A DNA stretch of 64,000 nt from Macrotrachela quadricornifera (GCA_022393335.1 JAJEKB010021543.1:1699177-1763176); one strand, 5' to 3'; counted from the first letter of the stretch, positions 36,435 to 48,956 are shown. The notes: generated from the sequence alone by a model not told the origin. Program-made: numbers and translations.

Positions 36435-38278
36435 ATGTGCGATATTAATCAATATAATAATATAATAAACGTACCTGAATGTTTAATTAATCATTCTGAA
36501 GAATTTCATAAACAAAGTATAATTTTAAATAATGTCTAATATATATAAAACTTTTTTTTTTATTTTATCTTTTTAGTTTTAACAGTTCTTCCAGGAATTC
36601 ATTGTGCTGTTGGATATGGTTTAGCTAATAGTATGTTAATTGAAGGAAATAATGGAAATATATTAATTGATACATTAGACTCTCGTGAAAGTGCTAGAGA
36701 ACTTAAGAAAGATTTTCAAATAATATCATCAAAACCAATAGTTGCTATTATTTATACTCATTTTCATGCTGATCATATATTTGGTGCACAAATATTTGCT
36801 GAAGATAATCTAAATAATATTAAAATTTATTCTCATGCAAAAACATTACAAATTCTTGATAATATAGCGAATTTAATTCAACCAATTGGATATAAAAGAG
36901 CAGCAAGACAATTTGGTACATATTTAACAAAAGAAACAGGTCACATTAATTGTGGAATCGGTTCAACATTAAATTATAATCAAAATAATACTGCAGGATT
37001 TGTTCGTCCAACAGATACATTTAATACAGATAGCTATAAAGTAACAATAGAAGGAAGAGATCTTATTTTATATTATGCACCTGGTGAAACAGATGATCAA
37101 ATTGTTATATATATGCCAAAAGAAAAAGTTCTTTTTGCAGCTGATAATATTTATAAAGCATTTCCGAATATTTATGCAATACGTGGAACACCAGCACGAG
37201 ATGCAAGATTATGGATTTTTTCATTAGATTTAATGAGAGATTTAAGAGCAGAATATTTAATACCATCACATACAAAACCAATCAAAGGAAAAGATGATAT
37301 TTATGATATAATAACTAAATATCGAGATGCTATTCAATTTGTTCATGATCAAACAATTAGATTTATTAATCAAGGTTTCACATCAGATGAAATTATTGGA
37401 AATAAATTAATTGAATTACCAATTAAGTTACGAGAACATCCATATTTACAAGAATATTATGGAACTATTAATTGGTTAAATAATTTATATAATTTTATAT
37501 TTCAAATAAAATATTTGTTTTCTTTTTATTTAGGAGTATTCGTGCAATATTTGATCGATATTTAGGTTGGTTTAGTGGAAAAACATCTGATTTAAATGTT
37601 GATTCGCCAAAAATACATGCTGAAAATTTAATTAAACTTGGTGGTGGAAGTGAAAAAGTATTTGAATATGCTAAAAAAGCATTTCAAGAAGAAAAATATC
37701 AATGGGTTTTAGAATTAACTGAAGCATTAAATCTTTATCCTGAAAATTTAAATATTTCAGAAATAAATAAATTACAAAGTTTAACATTAGAAAAACTAGC
37801 TTCATTCGAAGTTTCAGCAAATGGAAGAAATTGGTATTTAACAAAATCATTAGAAATTCAAGGTTTAATTGATATAAAACCAACACCAACACAAATTGTT
37901 CAATCAATTTTAATATCTCCATTAAAAAGTTGTTTTATGTTATTAGCTGCTAATTTTAATTATAAAAATGCTGAAGGATTAAATCAATTAATTTTATTCC
38001 ATTTTATTGATACAAATGAAAAATTTAGTCTTCATATTAGAAATGGAATTGTTGATGTTAAATATTCTTGGTCTGAAAATATTCATCCAGATGATATTCA
38101 TATAATTATTGAAGTTGAAACAGAACAAATTTGGAAAGAAGTTATAGCTCGACTAAAAACTCCAATGAAAGTACTTGAAGATAAACAAATTATTATTAAA
38201 GATGGATATGGACATATTAAACCTGAAAAAATTATGCATTTTATTGAATTTTTACTTCTGTTTGCTCGTGATCCATAA
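36435..38278 (+). CDS. Alkyl/aryl-sulfatase-like metallo-beta-lactamase-fold hydrolase, three exons
   Basis: The exons are 36435-36516, 36577-37474 and 37534-38278. The introns are 60 and 59 nt with GT-AG ends, and the phases agree, giving 574 residues. After a leader (MCDINQYNNIINVPECLINH) comes AVGYGLANSMLIEG, the family's entry strand. The zinc ligands THFHADH lie at about residues 88-94. They are followed by GETDDQ and AADNIYKAFPNIYAIRGTP (second metal site and active-site wall), and SHTKPI. Exon 3 encodes the alkyl-sulfatase dimerisation domain (starting YLGWFSG) and the SCP2-like C-terminal domain ending LLLFARDP. The family hydrolyses primary alkyl sulfates such as SDS to alcohol and sulfate. 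It is mainly bacterial, with fungal members such as yeast BDS1. Bacterial members are somewhat longer and secreted; this one shows no signal peptide. The exon 1 donor GTATAATT was chosen because it keeps frame. Bacterial origin followed by intron gain is an inference. Confidence 0.88.
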
Positions 38279-40401
38279 TTTTTTTAATATTTAATACAAC
38301 TTCTTCCGAAACCTTCTAATCATTTTTTTAGCTGATTTCGTTCATTCATTCAATAATATATCTGACTTTTTTTCCATGAAAAATCTTAGAGTATTCGAAA
38401 TTAGCACATTTCTTTCACTACATCATCTGATTTCCAATGCTATTTCCTCTGACATTAATTAAATCAATCGGTGAATCGAAAGATTTTAGACTTATTTAAA
38501 AAATGTTGACTCTTCAATTTTTCAGGTTAAAAACATCAGATGATTCATTATTTAAATAAAAAAATCCAGGCCTATCATTTGAGTCGTCTGGAACGGCGTC
38601 GTAAACTGCCTTGAATGGTGAAGAAATGGCATAATTAGTGCCTTAAACGATGAAAAACGATCATTGTTTTCCGTTGTTTTGCGTGAACTCGGATTGAGAG
38701 CCATTCTTTTGCCATAAAGTAAACGACGCCGTTTAAGGCTATTTTCGGTAAACAATGCTCAGTTCTAAATCAATAAAATATTTTGAAATATAAATGATAC
38801 TTATCATTTCTATCTAGCACTACGATCATTCTAAATAAATAGAAATAAATGCGGAAACCTCGGATTTAAATCCGAGAGTTATGTGTACTTCAAAAAGTGA
38901 AGAAGACGTATGAGTCATCCTATAGTGTGTCGACTAGAGCTCGCCGGATACAAGATCGATGTACAAAACAGTCGAAAAAATTTGATTAGGGACGCAGATC
39001 AATAATAAATAGAATAAAAGAAAGATATGAAATTCATTTAGAGAATAAGAAAGCATTCCATAAAAATGTTTCAACATAGTACCCTTACAATAATAGGTAA
39101 AAGTCAACAAGAGGTGTTATTATCAGGTCATCTAACAATGTCTACTCACGTGCTAAACTGTCTTTCATAATTCAATGTAAAAATGCTGTAAAACGGCAAG
39201 AAAACAGCAGTCGTATGGCAGTCGTTTTCAGTAGCATCGAAATAGTTATCTTAAACGACATTGATTATGGCCATATTTCACCGTTTTACGATGCTTCATA
39301 AATGACCATCGTAATGGCAGCTGTTTTTTGCCAATTTGCGCTGTTTAAGGCCATTTATGGCATCGTTTTCTTTCACATGGGAAGTGTATACATACATAAT
39401 AGATTCTTTCTTTTCAAGACTTAAAGCGTTAAAATTTCTCCAAATAGATTTAGAATTTTTTATATCGATTCAACGATTTAATGATTTTAATTTTAAAATC
39501 TTATTTATATAGAATAGTCAAATAGTTCTACAACTTTCAAATATTCATTAATAGAAAAAAACATATTCCGAATCTTTTTACATTAAATATTCGAAATAAT
39601 GCGCGTGATGTTCACTGCAAAAATTCATCCTATCAATCCACTTCTGGAATGTCTTTTAATATTCTTGAATAAGTGTTCAATTGAGTTCCTTGGATATCGC
39701 TGAAGCTAAACTTGTATTATTTGGATTTTTACCAAAACTACGTTTCAGACAACTGAACAACCAAAGATCTGAAAGAACGAAGCTAGATGCGCATGATGAA
39801 TGAACCATAAACTGAATTGAGAAAAATCTCTAGCATATACAATTTTACATTTTTTTTCATACAAATTTATGCTCTTTACTGTTGATGATAATTTTTTATG
39901 TAAATTTTTAACTAATATCTTCAAGTATTTATTATGATAGTTATATCATAACTGCGTCTAAAATGTAGCAATATAATCAATACTAATATATCGATCATCA
40001 TTCACCAGACCTTGGACTGTATTAATATTTTGCTGAGTAATGATGGATAACGGACGATCATTCCAAGAATCATCGTCTAACGACTCCTGTTTACTTGAAA
40101 ATCGAGGAGCTCAATAAATAACTGCGATACGAACCGCTACCTTGCCCGTAAGCAGCAGTTACACTAAACAACCAATGAGTTCCTATATATGCGTGTAAAC
40201 ACAGTTTATGCATCTGACAACAGTAATGTTCAAAAAATTCATTAAAAATTTCCCATAACAGACACTTGTGAAATTATGTAGTAGTATTTTAATACATAAC
40301 AGATGTTGTTACTAGAATAGGCTTACATAAGGAACAAAAAAATGAAGACGAAATTTTAGACAGTTGTTATAAGAACTTTTTGACTATCCTATATATATTA
40401 A
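38279..40401. other. Intergenic with dispersed repeat copies
   Basis: No gene. 38572-38752 holds inverted segments (AACGGCGTCGT-AA at 38590 and its complement near 38735). 39180-39380 is rich in related GCCAT-A and AAACG-C motifs. 38851-39120 is one copy of a dispersed repeat (separate entry). Confidence 0.5.
38851..39120. repeat. Dispersed repeat with CTCGGATTTAAATCCGAG palindrome
   Basis: A perfect 18-bp palindrome at 38859-38876 is followed by GTTATGTGTACTTCAAAAAGT. The same order (AGGTTTTAAATCCGAG, TTATGTATACTTCAAGAAGT, then CCCTTACAAT) occurs at 60810-60970, so these are two diverged copies of one repeat. Its class is unknown. Confidence 0.55.
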
Positions 40402-41106
40402 CCCTTTCACGGGCATGGTTCAACTAACAGATGAAATACATTTTGGATTTGATATTAAATATGGACAAAATGCGTTCTAAATATTTTCATCAAAACTTAT
40501 AAAAAACTTTTCATGTCATTTTGGACCGATGGCTGTGTCTTCCCTCCCATCCAACAAAGGTACTGGACAAGTATTATGGTTATATCTAACGGGAATTTTA
40601 GCCTAGGTCAAACGTCGGAGGAGAGCTATCGCAAAACCAACTTTTGGAATATTAATAGGAGTCACCCCTGATTTGATTACAACACGAAAAAACGAAATCT
40701 TTCGGAGATCACAAAAGCAATCTATTTCTTCAGATCCAATGTACTACATATAGTACAATTTTTTTCAAGTTTAGTAATCTTTGAATAACTCGTCCATACA
40801 AAATGATATTGGCAAATGATTTTCTTTGTTATGCAGAAGAGATTTCAACGCACATAGCTATACTAAAATCAATAATATAATAAACTCATTCATGCGATAA
40901 ATATTTGTAAAACCATGGTACATAGAGTATAACGGTCTATTAAATGTTGACTATATTTATTATATGAATGAGTTTATTATAGTTAAAGTTTTAATATAAA
41001 TGTGTGGTCTAGAATCGTCTCTGTATACTTTTGAATTCGTGAATTGTTTGAAGACTATAAGACTTGAAAAAAGTGCACTATATTTAGTACGGTTGGCTTG
41101 AAAGGG
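40402..41106. mobile_element. piggyBac-type MITE, 705 bp
   Basis: The ends are CCCTTTCACGGGC...GGCTTGAAAGGG, with TTAA on both sides (40398-40401 and 41107-41110). TTAA duplication with CCC-starting ends is the hallmark of piggyBac-like elements. Subterminal inverted copies (GTACTA-ATATAGT-CA-TTTTTTCAAG near 40741 and 41090; AATAAACTCATTCAT near 40880 and 40975) fit transposase-binding repeats. There is no transposase. Confidence 0.82.
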
Positions 41107-41602
41107 TTAAATACAATCATCCAACTTTTGCTCGCTAAAAGTTACTTTACCTTTCAATTCTACAAGAGGCTTTACTTTCAAGTAGAATTGTTCATGGCGA
41201 CAGGTTTTTTTTTCAAAACATTGAAAAACTGCATGGATTCGTTAGAAATTCCAGTGCTTAAACATAGAACAATGTAGGACTGAATGAATTTGATAGATTA
41301 CTAGCAAGATTTCTTGTCTAATACAATTGAAACAGTAAAATTCGAAACGATGTTTTGAAAATCATCGCGGCAGTTTTCTTTTCTAAGAATGCAATGCAGT
41401 AACGGCAGATCTTCAGACACAATAAACCTCTCTATTTTTTAATAAGACCAGTACCAAAAATCAATTTTTAGTGGAAATTATATAAATCGTTGAACACTTT
41501 TCTTATTTCTTATGATAATTAGGGATATATTCTGATCCCTCCCTTAACACCTTCTTCAACTAATCAAATGATTTTCGAATAGATTCTTTTTCAATTAAAT
41601 AA
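41107..41602. other. Intergenic, no gene seen
   Basis: About 500 bp downstream of the tubulin-like gene; nothing supported. Confidence 0.6.
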
Positions 41603-42892
41603 TTACATAAAAGGAGTTGTCAAATCTAATTGATTTTCATCGATAATTTCTTTTTCAAATTGTTCATAATCTATTTTTAATTGTTGTATATTATTTCGAG
41701 CTTCGATTATTTCAATATTTTCTTGTTCATGATTTGAAGATTTTTCATCATAATTTAAAATTATATCACATAAATATTTCGATGTTGATGTTTCATTTGT
41801 TAACATTAAAACTTGTTTATCAGTAAGAGAAATATCTGATTGATTATTAAAGATAAATGGACGATGATAATTTATTCCACATCGAAATCCAGTTGGTGTT
41901 TGATCAGAAAATCTTATCCATTTTTTCATATCACAAATTAATTTTTGTCCAATTTCTTTTGGAATTATATTTTCACTACGAAACAGTAAAGAAAGTGCTA
42001 AAGTCATTATATATGGAATCATATGATTAATAAAACATATATTTGATTGAAAGAATGATGGTATACACATATCATATACTGATGGAGATTTAAAATTTAT
42101 ATTTTCACTGTATGAATATGGAATTAATGGAGATAAATAAGATGTTATTAATTTTAATGAAGGAAAAGGAATTAATATTTCTTTGAATTCATCTAAATGT
42201 GATAATAAACATCCATCGAATCTCATTGAACATGTTATATTACTCCAACATGTGGCAATAAGTCTATTTAGATTTGAATATGTTGGTGTTTCTATATCTA
42301 ATCGATGTTTACATATATTAAAAATAGCTTTATTTTCCATTGGTATAATTATATCAGCGAATTCTAATAGATTAGACATATCACAAATATTAATTGATGA
42401 TCCAAATATTGAATTTGTTAAAATTGTTTTATTTGAATATTCAGATTTAAGATTACTTGATAGTTTCGATGTTAAATTTGAACATTTATCAGATGTTGAA
42501 TGTGAAATGATAAAACCTTGAAAATGATCATAAATTTCAATTTGTTTTCGAATTCTATCCAAAATTGTATGAGAAAAATCTTTTGCTAAAAGAAATTGAT
42601 TATCATTATAAAAATTTCTCATTTGACTTGTTTTTATATCATCTATTATAATTGAATCATAATCAATAAAAAGTGCATTTGAACTAAACTTTTTCCGTGT
42701 ATCAATATTGCATTCAGAAAAAAAGCATCGAGGAGGAAGATCTGAATTTTGTTCACTGCATTGATATCCATCAATATCTAAATTATGTTCAAGACAATAT
42801 AATTCCCAACAATGATTACCGACTTGAACACCTGCAGAACCAATATGAAGCTGAAGAACTTCACGTTCAGTATTTTCTATTGCATCTGTCAT
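41603..42892 (-). CDS. Highly divergent alpha-tubulin-like protein
   Basis: An uninterrupted 429-residue ORF, without introns. The N-terminus LHIGSAGVQVGNHCWELYCLEH aligns with the alpha-tubulin start, after an 8-residue extension. Further matches are FIDYDSIIID, TILDRIRK, FQGFIISHS, DIETPTYSNLNRL, RFDGCLL, LIPFPSLKLI and TPTGFRCGINYHRP. It is alpha-like: the residue aligned with the catalytic Glu254 is present (E235), as are those aligned with Asn206, Tyr224 and Asn228. But Gln11 is Ser (S19), and the glycine-rich T4 loop GGGTGSG is replaced by STSDKCSN at 132-139. The T5 region is about ten residues short, and the loop that carries Lys40 is shortened. The C-terminal helices and acidic tail are reduced, ending DLTTPFM. 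GTP binding at the non-exchangeable site should be impaired. An open frame this long argues for selection. An acceptor-like TTTTCTAG lies 9 nt before the start. The role is unknown. Confidence 0.85.
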   Translation of the reverse strand: MTDAIENTEREVLQLHIGSAGVQVGNHCWELYCLEHNLDIDGYQCSEQNSDLPPRCFFSECNIDTRKKFSSNALFIDYDSIIIDDIKTSQMRNFYNDNQFLLAKDFSHTILDRIRKQIEIYDHFQGFIISHSTSDKCSNLTSKLSSNLKSEYSNKTILTNSIFGSSINICDMSNLLEFADIIIPMENKAIFNICKHRLDIETPTYSNLNRLIATCWSNITCSMRFDGCLLSHLDEFKEILIPFPSLKLITSYLSPLIPYSYSENINFKSPSVYDMCIPSFFQSNICFINHMIPYIMTLALSLLFRSENIIPKEIGQKLICDMKKWIRFSDQTPTGFRCGINYHRPFIFNNQSDISLTDKQVLMLTNETSTSKYLCDIILNYDEKSSNHEQENIEIIEARNNIQQLKIDYEQFEKEIIDENQLDLTTPFM

Positions 42893-45800
42893 GATTATAA
42901 TCTAGAAAAGAAAAATTATAAAACATGTCATATTTTATTTGGTATCCATTTGAAATGATTATTATAAAAATGTTATGTTTAAAATAGAATAGTATCATTT
43001 GTGTGTTCACTTAAAGAAAAAAGAGTAAACTACGATTAAAAACTTTTAATAAAATGCAACATGAATATTTATTTTTGCTCCCTATTTTTGTCATCTCGTC
43101 ACATGTTTAATATTAACGAAGGAAGAAACAAGAAAGATATGGAGTATGATGAAGGTGAAGCGAATGTTTTTATGGTTTCCATCAAATGTGAATCATCATT
43201 ATCGTCATCGCAGAAAGAAAATATTTATTTTGAAAAATAAGTTAAAATTATTAAATGACATTTCTATAAAGAGGTGCAGAATCTTCCAAAACAATATAAA
43301 AATTTCCCTAAAGTGTTTTTTATTTCACCAACGACAGGCTACTTTATTTCTATCAAAAGCACAAGTAAAAGCATGCAACAGTTTTCTTCCTTTTACTATT
43401 GTTCGTAAGACATCATAATTCTTTCTAGTTATTCCTTTCTCAAAAGGCTCAAAACTATCGAATCAGCTGAAACTAATTTGAATGGACAATACTGTTCTGT
43501 TTTTTTAAAGAAGATTAAGAGAGAAACAACTACGATTTCGTTTGTGGAGCTTCACGAACTCTTGAAGTCTTTTGAGAACTCTGTAGTTGAAGCCTCTTCT
43601 AAAGAGAAACACAAAGACATCACAGAATTCAGGACGACTTTCACACTCTATCAGACTTCAATGTTGAAGTTCTCTATTGCTTTCTTAATTTTCTCTCATA
43701 ACATTTTTTCAAGAGTTTCTCCTTAGCTGTTCTTCAAAAATTTTCCATTATAACCACTTCGGAAAATTTTCCCACTTCAGCAGGGGCGCAGGAGGAATAT
43801 TCTACAACACTGATTGTGCCACTATTATTATATAGCATACAACCATTATGTATTGAGCGATGGACGTCGATAAGATCGACTTAGTTACATTGATAAGTGA
43901 TAAAAATAGTGTGATATATTCATCGCAGAAGATGTTAACACTGCCGTGAATCTGACAATCAAAAGATTATACAGAAAGATGAATATACTTACTTTTTATT
44001 TAACAATACAGAATTTATTAAAATAGAAAGTGCACATAATGCAACTTTAAAATACATTTAACTCACGATAATTTAAATTTAACAGAAAAATAACACTGCT
44101 AATATTAGCAGACGTCTATTAATTGAAATTATTGAAAGGTTGATTAAGGAGAAGATAGAATATTTTATTTAAAGATAAACAATTATTTAATTTCAAACGC
44201 CTGTTCTTTATATAAAGCTCTCGACACATCAAAAGATCCCCTTAAATAAACGATGCACCAAACATATTAGAAGACCTCTTTGAAAATTCATTGTTTCAAA
44301 AAAAGTTTATGCAATTAACGGAGATTTCATATATTTCATGTACACATCACGATTTGAACTCAGTATGAGGAATGTTCTAATACCACTGTCTTATCAATGT
44401 ACTAATTCCAAGTCGAATATCTCATGAGAAAATGATAATACGAGACAATAGTTAGTTAGAAAAAACATTTATTTACTATAGAAAATGCTTTTGAATTGCT
44501 TTACTACTCCTTCATATAATGTTCTAGAGAAATTTTATCGATTTTCTAGTGACAAAATTCGTTTTCTCAATCATAGAATTTAACCAATATGATACACTTT
44601 CAAATGTAGAACGCGCGAAAAGACCTCTCTGAAAAGTAAACATATTTAGTAGAATATTATGGTCTATTAGTTAAAAATTCGTTTTTCTATACATCTTTTT
44701 CTGAAAAGTCAGATGGATTCTTATCGGAGAAGACCTCATTCATAGTTGGAAAAAGCATACTCGAGGACATTCATTGATTTGTGTTCCATGAGTTACTACT
44801 TCCATACATAACGTCATATTTCTTATCGCAAACCAATGCACATGTTTTGCTTGAAATAGACATGAAGCATTGTAAAAACACTCAGCGTTTGCAATGACTC
44901 TTATACTATTAACGGTTTCTTAATTAACAATCATATTCGTCCAAATTGTCTGTAAATCAATAGGTTAGATCGTGATGCATTTCCTATAAATATGTTCTAT
45001 CAATAAAAATTAGGGTCATCATAAACAAGAAAAACAGTGCTATTATAAACCATAATAAGTTTTTGGAGGATGTGGTCTTTAGCGCTTCAAGACCATTCCA
45101 GTGATCAAATGTTGTTTTATTTTGACTGAAATATTATTTCTTAAACTACAAGACAAAGCTATTTCATTACATCTCGAATGAATGAGAATACCGGCACAAA
45201 CAAAATCATCCATTTCTTCGTAATTAAATTATTTTATGAATGAAATAAGACTGAAAAATTTTCTCTGAACAGCTTCAATCTGCTGATTAATACTCACACA
45301 ACGAGGAATATATTTTGTTATAAGGATGCGAGATCACACAACATAAATATTCCCATTTCTAATTTTTTTTAGACATCGATATTACATACATTCACCTATT
45401 ACTTAGAAGAAGCGACATCTGACATTTGATTGAAATGTAAAATTATATAAATTTTAGTTATTCTTCGCTAATTTTATCTGTGAACATTATTTTCATTATA
45501 ATGTCGTATAATATTTCTCTGAAACATGATGTACACAGTTAAAAATCTCTGAAATCGTGAGTTTTGATTGGTTGAAGTAATTAATACGGTAAATAAATCG
45601 TGTAGTAAATGCACTCCAATACCTTAATCACAAGTGGGATGTGCATTGTTGAAAGTATTCACAATTTGATGTTTCAATGTGTTTATATAACAAACCAAAA
45701 AAATGTTGATGTTAACAATGTAATAAAAAGATTAAAGCGTAAAAAAACCGATGATAATTAGAACACGAAAATTCAGACATTTCCAATAATGCATAATGAA

Positions 45801-46201
45801 GTAAAAGAATGGAAAAAAATGAACTGTTAATACGCGCTAATTTTACATTTTTGTTTAAATGGATACTTTATATTTATTCACTATCTTTTTGTTTTAGATA
45901 GATCATATTTTTCGTGATATTTGCTTTGTATTGTTCGTTTCTTTAGTTCTAAATAACTGTTTGGAATAATCAACCATATTTTATCTTTGATAAACTTACA
46001 TTCATTGACATGCTCACTCAACAGGTTACCTTTGCCGTTTTGTTATTATACAACGTCACCCAGGGAAAAACAAATCTTTTTTTTCTTTTCTTTTATCTTT
46101 TATATAAGGATGAGAATGAATTTAAATTTTTATATTATATCTGTCATATTTGATTGTTATTTTTTATATCGTTCCAATCTGAGAATGTATTTTGATTTTA
46201 G
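42893..46201. other. Intergenic, no supported gene
   Basis: About 3.3 kb. ORFs at 43146-43418 and 43478-43726 lack recognisable motifs. The second lies in a locally less AT-rich stretch (43460-43735) and could be an old exon or transposon relic. No terminal repeats were found. Confidence 0.45.
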
Positions 46202-46211
46202 AAAATAAACC

Positions 46212-47227
46212 ATGTTATCATCAGTGAAACAACTTTTTCCTTCAACAATATTGCAAGGACGTAGTATGATTATAAAATTATGTCAACGTCAAAATTCAAT
46301 TCAAATAAAATATCCATCATCAGTTCAAATCGAAAGATTAAGTATACCTGAATTTTTAAAATCATCATCAAATATAAACAATATTTATGATATAACTGCA
46401 TAAAGTTATAAAGATCCATCATATCGAATCGATACTGCTATTGCTGAGTCAACTCACATTTACCTAGCACGAACAAAAGATCAATACATTGGATATTTTA
46501 CGGCTGACTTCGAATTTGGTTTATCAGTGTATAATAATGATCCTTTAGTATATCTAGTATTAACATGTATAGATGATGCATGGAAAAGAAATGGCATATT
46601 GCCTTTTATTTTTGGTCATTTGGTTCGAGATATTCAACAATATCAAAGGCAGACTTCAAAGAAAGTCTTAATTTGGTTGACAACAGCAACACCATTTGCT
46701 ACACATGCAATATTAGATTTCTTCAGTGATGTACAACCAAAAGATGATGAACATAGTAGTTATGATCCAAAATATGTTCCTGTAATTGAACAAATAAAAG
46801 CAAAAATGAAATGGAAAGTAGATGATAAGCGAAGTGAAAATGAAAATAAACATCCATTTGTACTAAACCCCCCTCCACAATAAAAGACCCCGGGTCTTCT
46901 ATTATGATGTCGCGAATCGCAGTTTTTTCGCGGAAAAATTGCCGTACCCCTATAGGGCGTTTTTCCAAAATTTTCGCCCCAGGGGGGTCTTCTAATATGG
47001 GGGGGTCTTCTATTATAGGGGGGGGTTTATATGGTATTTTAAAAAATACAGCTTATGATAATGATGAATTAGAACGTATTGAAGAAGCTAAATCGAATCC
47101 AAAGTATAGCGTCAGTTTATTTCATCGTTTTCAACTTAATCCACAAAAAGGAGATCGAATTCTCTATCTAGCGAGAGTAACAGATAAAAAATTGGAATTT
47201 ATACCCGAGTCGCAGCAACATACATAA
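46212..47227 (+). pseudogene. Acetyltransferase-like (GNAT-type fold suspected) pseudogene
   Basis: One reading frame runs from ATG 46212, through an in-frame TAA at 46401-46403, to 46865. It then resumes after a 162-bp inserted element and ends at 47227. Removing the element and one TA copy restores continuity of the frame. After the stop the protein has strand-helix patterns (HIYLARTKDQYIGYF, then YLVLTCIDDAWKRNGI, IWLTTATPFATHAIL) reminiscent of GNAT acetyltransferases, but no firm acetyl-CoA loop, so the family call is tentative. The final part (ERIEEAKSNPKYSVSLFHRF) is lysine-rich. An acceptor-like GATTTTAG lies 10 nt before the ATG. Two independent lesions make loss of function likely. 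An N-terminally short product starting after the stop is the alternative. Confidence 0.65.
46866..47027. mobile_element. GC-rich 162-bp MITE inside a coding sequence
   Basis: The inverted ends AACCCCCC...AATA-AAGACCCC and GGGGTCTTCTATTATAGGGGGGGGTT are flanked by TA (46864-46865 and 47028-47029). Internal G/C runs and repeats of GGGTCTTCTA contrast with the roughly 70% AT surroundings. Subterminal hairpin-forming segments (TCGCGGAAAAATTGCC, GGCGTTTTTCC) are present. It introduces stops into the host frame. Confidence 0.8.
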
Positions 47228-48955
47228 TTCATTATGGTAACCTCATTAATTTCTGGAACCTATGAGAAAAACCAATAAAATATCAATGAACATTCTTTAC
47301 GATACTTTGTATATATTGATAGATTGTGCGTATATTGCTCAAGTTTTGATCAGTGTTCCTTTTTTTTTTAAACAATAAAATTGAGCACAAAATATTGTTG
47401 ACATAAACTACTCGAAAATAATGTTGTCATAACAAATCTCACTTGGATTTGTGGAAAAAATTTTCATCCCATTTTCTTATTTCTAGATAACAGAGACTAT
47501 TTGGACTCTGATTGGAAGTACTATGGTTTAATTGATATAAGAATTATTATGTACAAACAAATTTTTTTTATTTCTTAATGTTTGAATTTTGTTTTTTTTA
47601 TGTGATAGAAAGATTCTAAACATACTTGCTAGGTGTTTTCATAATTAAGAACGAAACATCATGTGACTATGTTGAATCTTTTATACAAATTTTCTCAAAA
47701 AACAATTTGAAGATTGAGCCTTGAGAAAGGCCGAAAGCTGGTCGTAATATCCTTAAACATGATACTCATCCTCAAACTGACCAATAGCCATTATATCTAG
47801 AATGAACCGTATCTACGGTTATACTAACAAATACTAAAATAACTCGAAGTAATTCGAAGTTGCTTAAAGTAGCTTAGTTTAATTTTACGTACAGAAGTAT
47901 GCTATTTCTTCTAATGCCTTGGTCTATGATCTAACGAAGTCTCTCTTAAGTTAATTATTTTTAATTAGAAAATAATCTTTGTTTTATGTATAGAAACATA
48001 TTTTTTACCATAAAATTTTTATTTTATTATTAAAAATATACAGGGCGAAATAAATTTCTTTGTTTTCGAGTATCGAACAGAGTCGAGGCAGCTAAAGCCA
48101 ACGCAAATGAACAGTGCTTGCATTCTATCGTTCATATCTCACTTATTATAAAAACTACTAATTCTAATCCCTTTAATAATTGAGTAATTAGCGGTATAAA
48201 ATGACATATCTCAAACGTTCACTTTACTAGTTATGTTAGTAAAGCAAATGCTCAGTAGAAACAATGCAGATAAAGCGAACGTTCCAACGAAGAACAAGCA
48301 AAAATATCAATTAGTTGAAAATATATTCATTTCCATTCACAAACTTCCATAAAACTTCTTAAAACCAATATCATTCGATTCGTCGTCTTAAACTTTATCT
48401 AATTCTACCGATTCAGCTCGATTGATGTAATTTTCGATTTTTAGTGAATTTTTTAAAAATAGATTATGCGTTCGCTTTATCTGAAAGATAAATATAACAA
48501 TTATTCAATGAAAAAATGTTGTTAAAGCGAACGTATCAACCATTTCAGTTGAAGAAAGATTCCTCATGAGTATTCCAGTGATTTCTAGTTCTCAAATTCA
48601 AAATTTACTCTGATAATCTTGGACAAATCTCTTCAATATGCTTAGATCGACTACTAACTAGCGATTCAAGCATGTCCAATAGAGTCATTGGAAAGGATAT
48701 CTTTTAGGCAAGAGCTATATAAAAAGAGATATTAGTCAACGATTTGTTGTAATAAAAAACTAATAAATGGATAGCGAATATAAGAAACACTTCTTTCAGA
48801 TATGACCACCTAATATATACAGTAAGAAATCATATATATCTATTTGCAGTAGGTGATTTGTATATGATAAATGTGATTATAGTTGAAATGACCTGAACTA
48901 TCCTTTTTTTTTGTTAAACAAAATCATCACTGAATAAAATACTTTTTTTCAAAAT
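47228..48955. other. Intergenic, no gene seen
   Basis: AT-rich, without supported ORFs or terminal repeats. AATAAA hexamers near 47275 and 47377 may serve the upstream pseudogene. Confidence 0.5.
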
Positions 48956-48956
48956 A

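Noticed and set aside
42183..42894. Plus-strand ORFs opposite the tubulin-like gene
   Set aside because: They are shadows of the minus-strand coding sequence; no motifs of their own.
43478..43726. 82-codon ORF in a less AT-rich patch
   Set aside because: No motif, start context or splice signals; kept only as a note in the intergenic entry.
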